Source of the DNA: Allobosea sp. TND4EK4 | GTDB taxonomy: Bacteria > Pseudomonadota > Alphaproteobacteria > Rhizobiales > Beijerinckiaceae | Reading direction: 5' to 3' | Length of the DNA: 57,687 bases | Assembly (NCBI RefSeq): GCF_900156025.1 | Contig: NZ_FTMO01000019.1 | Span: forward strand, 1-57,687 | Translations under genes and position numbers: made by a program | The notes under the pieces: generated by a model | What the model was told of the DNA's origin: nothing | Database searches by the model: none | What the model saw: the letters and a program-made list of their open reading frames with translations, nothing else | Part shown: positions 52,148 to 57,687 of the stretch, piece by piece | How the letters are laid out: every line of letters begins with the position of its first letter | How positions within the stretch are numbered: position 1 is the first letter of the stretch

Positions 52148-53011
52148 ATGTCCGATTCCCCGATGATCCTCGCTCTGTCCTGCCCCGACCGGCCGGGCAT
52201 CGTCGCCGCCGTCTCGACCCTGCTGGCGGAGGCCGGCTGCAACATCCGCGACGCCCAGCAGTTCGACGATCTGGAAACGGGCCGCTTCTTCATGCGCGTC
52301 GTCTTCGACCGGCTGGAGGGCGCCCGTCGTGCCGCCGAGATTCAGGCGCTCGTCGGCGAACTCGCAACCCGCTTCGGCATGACCTTCACCCTGCGCGACA
52401 CCGCCGCGCGCAAGCGGGTGATGCTGCTGGTCTCGAAATTCGACCATTGTCTCGCCGACCTGCTCTATCGCTGGCGCATCGGCGAGCTGCCGATGGAGAT
52501 CACCGGCATCGTCTCCAACCATGACCGCCAGCACATTGCCTCGACCGATCTCGGCGATCTGCCCTTCCATCACCTTCCGGTCGACCGGCAGAACAAGATG
52601 GAGCAGGAGGGCGAAGTCTGGCGGCTCGTCCAGGAAACCCAGACCGATCTCGTCGTGCTCGCCCGCTACATGCAGATTCTGTCGGACGACCTCTCGGCCA
52701 AGCTCTCGGGGCGGTGCATCAACATCCACCACTCCTTCCTGCCGGGCTTCAAGGGCGCCAAGCCCTATCACCAGGCCCATGAGCGCGGCGTGAAGCTGAT
52801 CGGCGCGACCGCGCACTACGTCACCTCGGACCTCGACGAAGGCCCGATCATCGAGCAGGACGTGGAGCGCATCTCGCATCGCGACATGCCCGACGACCTC
52901 GTGCGCAAGGGCCGCGACATCGAGCGGCGCGTGCTCGCCCGCGCCGTCCGTTACCATCTGGAGGATCGCGTCCTGCGCAACGGCCGCAAGACCGTCGTCT
53001 TCACCGACTGA
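52148..53011 (+). CDS. purU: Formyltetrahydrofolate deformylase
   Basis: Enzyme of 287 residues hydrolysing 10-formyl-tetrahydrofolate to formate and tetrahydrofolate. An N-terminal ACT domain ([20 protein letters not shown]) precedes a formyltransferase-like domain with SNHD, the catalytic [14 protein letters not shown] and [18 protein letters not shown]. In sox operons it recycles folate and removes the C1 unit generated by sarcosine oxidase. It starts 81 bp after soxG. Confidence 0.96.
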   Translation: MSDSPMILALSCPDRPGIVAAVSTLLAEAGCNIRDAQQFDDLETGRFFMRVVFDRLEGARRAAEIQALVGELATRFGMTFTLRDTAARKRVMLLVSKFDHCLADLLYRWRIGELPMEITGIVSNHDRQHIASTDLGDLPFHHLPVDRQNKMEQEGEVWRLVQETQTDLVVLARYMQILSDDLSAKLSGRCINIHHSFLPGFKGAKPYHQAHERGVKLIGATAHYVTSDLDEGPIIEQDVERISHRDMPDDLVRKGRDIERRVLARAVRYHLEDRVLRNGRKTVVFTD

Positions 53012-53040
53012 GCGGCCGCGCCCGGAGGCTCAGCGGGGGC

Positions 53041-53538
53041 TTAGTCGCCCTTTGGCGCTGCCTTCAGCGAATGATAACGGCGGCCGAACCAGATCAGGGT
53101 CTCGGCCGCCTGCGGCGATCTCAGCATGCCGACCACGCGTGCATAGAAGACCGAGTGGCTGCCGATCGCCCGCCGCTCGATGATCCGGCAGTCGAAGGCG
53201 GCCATGGCGTCGGCCAGCACGGGCGCGCCGGTCTCCAGAGTCGTCCAGTTCCCGCTGTCGAAGCGCTCGGCGTCGCCGCGTCCGGCGAAGATGTCCGCCA
53301 GCGGGATGTGCTGCTCGGCGAGCACGTTCACGCAGAGATTGCCGTTCCCGTTGAAGACGTCGTGAGAGCGGTTCTTCTGGTTGACGCAGACGAGCAGCGT
53401 CGGCGGGCTGTCGGTGATCGAACAGACGGCGGAGGCCGTCATGCCATGGCGCCCCTCGGGCCCGGCCGAGGTGATGAGGCTGACCGCTGCGCCGAGGCAG
53501 CTCATCCCGTCGCGAAAGTGTTCTGCGGTGACATCCAT
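53041..53538 (-). CDS. Flavin reductase, HpaC-like (IacG-like candidate)
   Basis: Protein of 165 residues of the flavin-reductase-like family. Motifs: HGMTASAVCSITDSPPTLLVCVN and the C-terminal GRRYH. It should supply reduced FAD or FMN to a partner monooxygenase, presumably the product of 54746-55894. The start at 53538 has AGGAGA upstream; the frame extends 17 codons further, into the SDR gene. Last gene of the minus-strand operon, convergent with purU. In indole-3-acetate clusters the equivalent gene is iacG. Confidence 0.88.
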   Translation of the reverse strand: MDVTAEHFRDGMSCLGAAVSLITSAGPEGRHGMTASAVCSITDSPPTLLVCVNQKNRSHDVFNGNGNLCVNVLAEQHIPLADIFAGRGDAERFDSGNWTTLETGAPVLADAMAAFDCRIIERRAIGSHSVFYARVVGMLRSPQAAETLIWFGRRYHSLKAAPKGD

Positions 53539-53566
53539 CGGCGTTCTCCTGCAACCCCTCGGCGCG

Positions 53567-54319
53567 TCAGCGCATGAACAATCCGCCATTGACGTCCCAG
53601 CAGGCCCCGGTCACCGAAGCGGCCCCCGGCGATGCCAGCATCACGATCATCGCGGCGACGAAGGCCGGATCGATGAGCTGTCCGACCGGGATATTGGCCA
53701 GCATCGCCGGCATCTTCTCCGCCGGCACCAGCTTGTGGACCAGCGGCGTGTCCATCGGCCCGGGGGCGACCGCGTTCACCGTGATGCCGAAGGCCGCGAG
53801 ATCGCGCGCGAAGATCTTGGTCAGGGTCATGATCGCGCCCTTGGAGGCGGCATAATGCGCGCCCGTCGCGGTGCCGCCATTCTGCCCGGCGAGCGAGGCG
53901 AGATTGACGATCCGGCCGTAGCCGCGCTTCTTGAAGTACCGGCCCAGGACCTGGCTGCCGGCGAAGACACCGCCGGCATTGGTCGCCATGACCGCGTTGA
54001 ACTCGTCCGGATCGATCTCCAGCAGCGGCCGCGCCACGGTCACCGCGGCATTGTTGAGCAGGATCTCGACCGAGCCGCAGCGGGCGATGGCCCGGTCCAG
54101 CACCCGCGCGAAATCGCCGGGGTGGCGGATGTCGAGCTTCTCCGCGAAGGCGGTCGCGCCAGCGGCGTCGAGTTCCGTCGCCAGTCGCTGCGCCGCATCG
54201 CCGTCGATATCGGTGACGACAACGCGGTGGCCGGCCTGATGCAGCGCTCGGGTGGCGACGGCCCCGAAGCCGGAGGCCGCGCCGGTGACGATGGCGGTGT
54301 GGGGCGTGTCGGGGGTCAT
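53567..54319 (-). CDS. Short-chain dehydrogenase/reductase (IacE-like candidate)
   Basis: SDR of 250 residues. Cofactor motif TGAASGFG, NNAA, catalytic Ser/Tyr/Lys in NLASLAGQNGG and HYAASKGAIM, and the NAVAPGPMDT segment are all present. The D-residue after beta2 (VVTDIDG) suggests NAD(H) preference. AGGAAG stands upstream of ATG 54319. It lies 33 bp after the small IacB-like gene. In iac clusters an SDR (IacE) acts with the monooxygenase on indole-3-acetate. Confidence 0.9.
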   Translation of the reverse strand: MTPDTPHTAIVTGAASGFGAVATRALHQAGHRVVVTDIDGDAAQRLATELDAAGATAFAEKLDIRHPGDFARVLDRAIARCGSVEILLNNAAVTVARPLLEIDPDEFNAVMATNAGGVFAGSQVLGRYFKKRGYGRIVNLASLAGQNGGTATGAHYAASKGAIMTLTKIFARDLAAFGITVNAVAPGPMDTPLVHKLVPAEKMPAMLANIPVGQLIDPAFVAAMIVMLASPGAASVTGACWDVNGGLFMR

Positions 54320-54352
54320 GCGCGCTTCCTGCAGGACGATGGCGGCGTGGCG

Positions 54353-54721
54353 TCAGAGGTTGGTTGGCACTTCAAGCGCGCGGCCCATCCGGGCCTCGAC
54401 TCGGCAGTATTTCCAGAGACGCTCGTCCGTATCGCCGACCGGGATGGTGCGGAACAGGTTGCAGGCCTGGCGCACGGTCTCGCGATCGGGCACGTCGGCC
54501 ATGATGTAGGCGGTCCAGGGGAAACCGGTCGGCGAGGTGCCCACCATGGTCTCGTCATCGTCGAGCATGCCGAGGATCTTGACGCCCGGCAGCTCGGAAA
54601 TGCCCTTCATCATCGTGCCGAAGGCCTTCCAGACCGGGCCGATCTGGGAGAAGGGCAGGTCGAAGAAGTTCTGCTGGACGGCGATGCAGAACAGGGTGCG
54701 GATGGGCTTGGCTTCGCTCAT
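54353..54721 (-). CDS. Small conserved protein, IacB-like candidate
   Basis: Protein of 122 residues without signal peptide or membrane segment. The sequence contains NFFDLPFSQIGPVWKAF, GVKILGMLDDDETMVG and LWKYCRVEARMGRAL. Its size and its place directly after an IacA-type monooxygenase match IacB, a small protein of unclear function in indole-3-acetate degradation clusters. A dimeric alpha-beta-barrel fold is plausible but inferred. AAGGAG precedes ATG 54721. It is 24 bp from the monooxygenase gene. Confidence 0.75.
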   Translation of the reverse strand: MSEAKPIRTLFCIAVQQNFFDLPFSQIGPVWKAFGTMMKGISELPGVKILGMLDDDETMVGTSPTGFPWTAYIMADVPDRETVRQACNLFRTIPVGDTDERLWKYCRVEARMGRALEVPTNL

Positions 54722-54745
54722 GGCGATCTCCTTGGTCGGAAAGGC

Positions 54746-55894
54746 TTACGGATAGCCGGGGAAGGTCGGCTGGCCGAGCAGGGCGGCGCCCGCCGAGGTC
54801 CAGGTTCCCTGGCCGAGGAAGGCGTGCTGCGCCACCGCGGCGGCGTCGAGCATGCAGCGCTGGACCGGGTGGCCACGGCGGATCGCCTCGGTGCCCGCCA
54901 TGACGAAGGCCATGCGGGTGACATCCGCACCGGCGGCGGCCGCGTCCGTGGCGCTCAGGCGGAGCCGGACATGGCAATCCTGTTCGAGGGGGCGCCCGGC
55001 GAGCACCTGCTCCCAGGCTTCCTCCATCGCGCCGTAGAAGAAGCTGCGGGCCGCGTACAGCCGGGCTTCGGCCCGGGCAAGCTCCGCCTGGATATAGGGC
55101 CGCGCGCCGATCGGCGGCGCGCCGGTGATCGCCGGCTTGTCGCGCGCCTCGCGGTGGATCCAGTTCAGCGCGTCCCGCGCCGTGCCGAGCCCGACCACGG
55201 CGAGGACCTGCGCGGCGAGCGCCATGGACGGATAGCGGAAGACCGGCTCCTCGCGGTGCGGTTTGCCGCCGCGGATGAAGGTCCATTCCTCCGGCACGAC
55301 AACGTTATCGACGACCACGTCGTGGCTGCCCGTGGCGGCGAGCCCGATCGTGTCCCAGGTGTGCTTGATCGAGACCTTCTCGCGCGGCATCACGGCCATG
55401 CGCGGCAGGCCCGATGAGGTGCCGCCCTCGACGCGGATGCCGGCGCCGATCAGGCTGGCGCCCATGCAGCCGGAGCAATAGGGCCAGCGGCCCTGGACCT
55501 CGAACCCGCCTGCGACCTCCCGCGCCGTCTGCGGCGGAAAGATCGCCCCGGCAAAGACCGTGTCCGGGTCGGCACCGTAGATCGCCCGGTAGGTGCTGGC
55601 CGGCAGGGCGGCGAGATACACGGCCGACACGCCGAAGCTCGCAACCCAGGCCGTCGAGGCGTCGGCCTCGGCGAGACGTTCGATCAGCCGGCAGAACTCG
55701 GCCGGGCTCTTCGCATCGCCGCCCAGTTCCCTCGGCACGAAGGCGCGGTAGGCGCCGGCGGCCTTGAGCTTGGCGATCACGTCCGGCGGGACATAGGTCA
55801 GCTTCTCGAATTCGTCGCGCCGGGCGCGGACGTCCTCGAGCAGATCCGTCAGAACGGCTTCCTGTGCGGCGGCGGTATCAAAGACCTTGTTCAT
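54746..55894 (-). CDS. Acyl-CoA dehydrogenase-fold flavin monooxygenase (IacA-like candidate)
   Basis: Protein of 382 residues with an acyl-CoA dehydrogenase fold. The segment GRWPYCSGCMGA resembles the GxWxxxSG motif of the two-component monooxygenase group (HsaA, HpaB-like, DszC), as do HTWDTIGLAATGSHDV and VVVPEEW. The C-terminus lacks a Y-E-G-T glutamate. With a flavin reductase, a small protein, an SDR and a MarR gene around it, the best match is IacA, the indole-3-acetate monooxygenase. AGGGAGA precedes ATG 55894. A MarR-type palindrome lies about 190 bp upstream. Confidence 0.82.
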   Translation of the reverse strand: MNKVFDTAAAQEAVLTDLLEDVRARRDEFEKLTYVPPDVIAKLKAAGAYRAFVPRELGGDAKSPAEFCRLIERLAEADASTAWVASFGVSAVYLAALPASTYRAIYGADPDTVFAGAIFPPQTAREVAGGFEVQGRWPYCSGCMGASLIGAGIRVEGGTSSGLPRMAVMPREKVSIKHTWDTIGLAATGSHDVVVDNVVVPEEWTFIRGGKPHREEPVFRYPSMALAAQVLAVVGLGTARDALNWIHREARDKPAITGAPPIGARPYIQAELARAEARLYAARSFFYGAMEEAWEQVLAGRPLEQDCHVRLRLSATDAAAAGADVTRMAFVMAGTEAIRRGHPVQRCMLDAAAVAQHAFLGQGTWTSAGAALLGQPTFPGYP

Positions 55895-56219
55895 GGCTTT
55901 CTCCCTGGGACGATTTCACGCGTCGCGCGGCCTGTGAAGCCTCTGGCGGCACGATGGGCCGCCGCCTGCGCTGTAGCGGCTCGGACATTCGCTTCGACGG
56001 GCGAACAAAGGCGCCCGGCAATCCCGCCGTTCGGGCTCAGGCCATTGTCGAAACGTCGTGCGGCATAGGATCCCCCGTTATTTATTTACATGAATTTTCA
56101 AGTAATATGAGGCGGCGAGCCGGCTTTGGCAAGCGCGATTTTCGAGCGTCGGTCGCGCGGCTCCGCAGGCCCGACCTGGCACCGGGCTGCGAGGCAAAAA
56201 GGCTCGAAAAGAGAGAGAA
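55895..56219. other. Intergenic regulatory region upstream of the IacA-like gene
   Basis: The 325-bp gap between marR 3' end and the monooxygenase start has a sharply AT-rich patch (56078-56110) with a 20-bp palindrome. No coding frame inside it looks real. The promoter of the four-gene operon is probably at or near the patch, giving a leader of up to about 190 bases. Confidence 0.5.
56086..56105. promoter_or_regulatory. Putative MarR operator upstream of the iac-like operon
   Basis: TTACATGAATTTTCAAGTAA has the form TTAC-n-TGAA-nn-TTCA-n-GTAA: 16 of 20 positions are symmetric. It sits in an AT-rich island between the MarR gene and the operon it precedes. TTGAAA within it, read on the minus strand, could serve as a -35 element. 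Length and symmetry are typical for MarR dimers. Confidence 0.6.
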
Positions 56220-56702
56220 TCAGTCCCTGAGACGCTCGAACACGCCGGCGAGCAGGCGGTTCAGCTTGTGTCGCTCGGTCTCGCTGACCCCGTCGAAGGC
56301 TTGCGCGAGCACGGCCTCGGCGATCGCCTTGGCCTGGTGGCGCAGGCCCTCTCCCTTGGTCGTCAGGCTGACCTCGGTGACACGTCCGTCCCTGGGCGAG
56401 GGGCGCACCACCACGAGCCCTTCGGCCGTCATCCGCTGGACGATGCGGGTCGCGGTGCTGAGCTTGATGACGCAGGCATCGGCGATGGCGGACACGCTGA
56501 CATGCCGGTCTTCGTAAAGCGTCATCAGCACGCGATAGCTCGGCACGTCGAGGCCGATCGGCTCCAGCGCCGTCTCCATCCTCTGGAAGTACCGGCCTGT
56601 GACGCGCGCAATCCAGTAGAACGGCCATTCGGCGCGTTGGAAAGGCGGCTCCGCTGGCGGCGTCTTGCTCATCGCCGGGACATTCCGCAATTCGCGGATC
56701 AT
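56220..56702 (-). CDS. MarR family transcriptional regulator (IacR-like candidate)
   Basis: Regulator of 160 residues. Winged-helix features: VSAIADACVIKLSTATRIVQRM (read as recognition helix KLSTATRIVQRM) and the wing RPSPRDGRVTEVSLTTKG with the conserved DxR. An in-frame ATG at 56669 is an alternative start; neither has a strong ribosome-binding site. It is co-directional with the downstream monooxygenase operon, and iac clusters are usually controlled by a MarR repressor (IacR) that responds to indole-3-acetate or a product. Confidence 0.9.
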   Translation of the reverse strand: MIRELRNVPAMSKTPPAEPPFQRAEWPFYWIARVTGRYFQRMETALEPIGLDVPSYRVLMTLYEDRHVSVSAIADACVIKLSTATRIVQRMTAEGLVVVRPSPRDGRVTEVSLTTKGEGLRHQAKAIAEAVLAQAFDGVSETERHKLNRLLAGVFERLRD

Positions 56703-56767
56703 GTCCAGCCGGCCAAGTCAGATGCGCCGGCCGGCTGCGGCGCTCAATCGCGGCGGCTGGCCGCGGG

Positions 56768-57496
56768 TCAGCGATCCAGTGCGCCCCGCCAGACGGGGCG
56801 GTCGAGGTCGAACAGGTCCCGGGTGCGGGTATAGGCGGAGGCGCCGTGCATCCGCCCCACCAGGTCGAGCGCGGCATGGTCGACGCGCGGGCGGTCGACA
56901 TCGCCGGTCAGGACGCGCTGCGCGTAATGGGCATGCAGCACCTCTCCGACGACGAGCACCTGCCCGGGGCCGGTCTCCAGAAGATGGCTGGTGCGGCATT
57001 CGAACGCCACCGGCGATGCCGTGATGCGCGGGGGGCGGATCGCGAGGCTGGGCGTGCTCCCGAGCCCTGCCAGGGCCAGCTCGTCGATGTCCGGCGGCGC
57101 ATCGATACAGGTCGCGTTCATCGCTTCGACCAGCGCGTAAGGCACGAGATTGACGACGAATTCGCCGGTCGCCCGGATGTTCGCAGCGGTGTCCTTGGGC
57201 TGCCCCGGGCGGGCGAGGATGCCGAGCGCCACGGTCGGCCTGTCCGCTCCGAACAGGTTGAAGAAGGAATAGGGCGCGGCATTGACGGTGCCGTCCGGGC
57301 TGCAGGTCACCACCCAGGCGATCGGGCGCGGCATCACCGTCGAGGCCAGCAGGCGGTAGCGATCGGCGGCCGGCATGGCCGATAAGTCGAAATGGCGCGT
57401 GGGAACAGCGTCTGAATCGCTAGCTCCGGGCTGGTCGCCAGTCTTCCGGCCCGTCGTTTCCTCATCCGTCAAGGGAAAATGTCCGCTCATATCCAT
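56768..57496 (-). CDS. Flavin reductase-fold protein (DIM6/NTAB type)
   Basis: Protein of 242 residues. After about 40 unstructured N-terminal residues comes a flavin-binding split-barrel domain: LLASTVMPRPIAWVVT, NAAPYSFFNLFG, and FVVNLV. This subgroup is distinct from the HpaC-like reductase at 53041. An internal in-frame ATG at 57376 would remove the leader. It lies 65 bp upstream of the MarR gene on the same strand. It may bind FMN and serve the same pathway; its exact role is unknown. Confidence 0.85.
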   Translation of the reverse strand: MDMSGHFPLTDEETTGRKTGDQPGASDSDAVPTRHFDLSAMPAADRYRLLASTVMPRPIAWVVTCSPDGTVNAAPYSFFNLFGADRPTVALGILARPGQPKDTAANIRATGEFVVNLVPYALVEAMNATCIDAPPDIDELALAGLGSTPSLAIRPPRITASPVAFECRTSHLLETGPGQVLVVGEVLHAHYAQRVLTGDVDRPRVDHAALDLVGRMHGASAYTRTRDLFDLDRPVWRGALDR

Positions 57497-57610
57497 TCGC
57501 CTGGTCGCCGCTGCGTATCGGGACCCTTGGCGGCCGGCGCCAAATCCAGCCGGTCAGCCGTGATGGGGCGCCGGATCGAGCCAGCATACGCAGCCCGATT
57601 TATATCTCAC

Positions 57611-57635
57611 AACATATTTTCGAAAGAAAGATGTT
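57611..57635. promoter_or_regulatory. AT-rich imperfect inverted repeat near right edge
   Basis: AACAT (57611-57615) and ATGTT (57631-57635) flank an imperfectly symmetric AT-rich core containing TTTCGAAA. It lies about 115 bp upstream of the flavin-reductase-fold gene in an AT-rich island. Candidate promoter or operator; low certainty. Confidence 0.3.
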
Positions 57636-57677
57636 TTTGCGTCAAGGGGTGCCGTCGTGTAAGGCGGGTGGAGCGAC

Positions 57678-57687
57678 AGGAGGGAGA
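57678..57687 (+). promoter_or_regulatory. Ribosome-binding site for a gene starting beyond the window
   Basis: AGGAGGGAGA at the very end of the window is a strong Shine-Dalgarno sequence on the plus strand. It suggests a divergent gene whose start codon lies just outside the window. Confidence 0.4.

Overview
The window is high-GC DNA (my impression is about two thirds G+C) with dense, tightly spaced operons, many GTG/TTG starts and long antisense reading frames. Gene content (heterotetrameric sarcosine oxidase with purU, two spermidine/putrescine-type ABC importers, an OpgD-like glucan protein, RTX proteins with a type I exporter) points to an alphaproteobacterium, probably a soil or plant-associated member of the Hyphomicrobiales. 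Genus is not decidable from sequence alone; Bosea-like is a guess. About 45 protein genes can be supported. There are no rRNA genes, intact tRNA genes, CRISPR arrays or transposases.

Layout. (1) 1-7,900: the 3' end of one RTX gene converges on a complete RTX gene of about 1,319 residues; a divergent type I secretion ATPase plus adaptor pair follows. (2) 8,000-20,900: a TetR regulator, a visible promoter with an overlapping palindrome, and a ten-gene operon joining a Pot-type ABC importer to acyl-CoA ligase, enoyl-CoA hydratase, a FadB-like fusion, thiolase and two acyl-CoA dehydrogenases. This looks like a complete import and beta-oxidation route for an unknown carboxylate. (3) 21,000-34,350: a mixed stretch with a universal stress protein, a tRNA-Asp 3'-half remnant, a GntR regulator with a hydantoin-racemase-like enzyme, DUF421 protein, a CPA1 antiporter, an RbbA-type ABC exporter, OpgD and a phospholipase D-type protein. 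(4) 34,450-45,850: LysR regulator followed by nitrilase-like amidase, RraA-like protein, a second Pot-type ABC importer, HyuA/HyuB and an Ldh-family dehydrogenase, which appears to be a second import and degradation operon for an N-containing compound. (5) 45,840-53,010: GlxA/GbdR-type AraC regulator and soxBDAG-purU, demethylating sarcosine and recycling the C1-folate. (6) 53,040-57,500: a minus-strand cluster of flavin reductase, SDR, small IacB-like protein, flavin monooxygenase (IacA-like), MarR and a second flavin-reductase-fold protein. Its content matches part of the indole-3-acetate degradation (iac) set, without the Rieske dioxygenase genes in view.

The strongest candidates for something undescribed are the transporter-coupled beta-oxidation operon with two unusual dehydrogenases, the nitrilase/RraA/ABC/HyuAB/Ldh operon with altered active-site positions, and the reduced iac-like cluster with a clean MarR-type operator.
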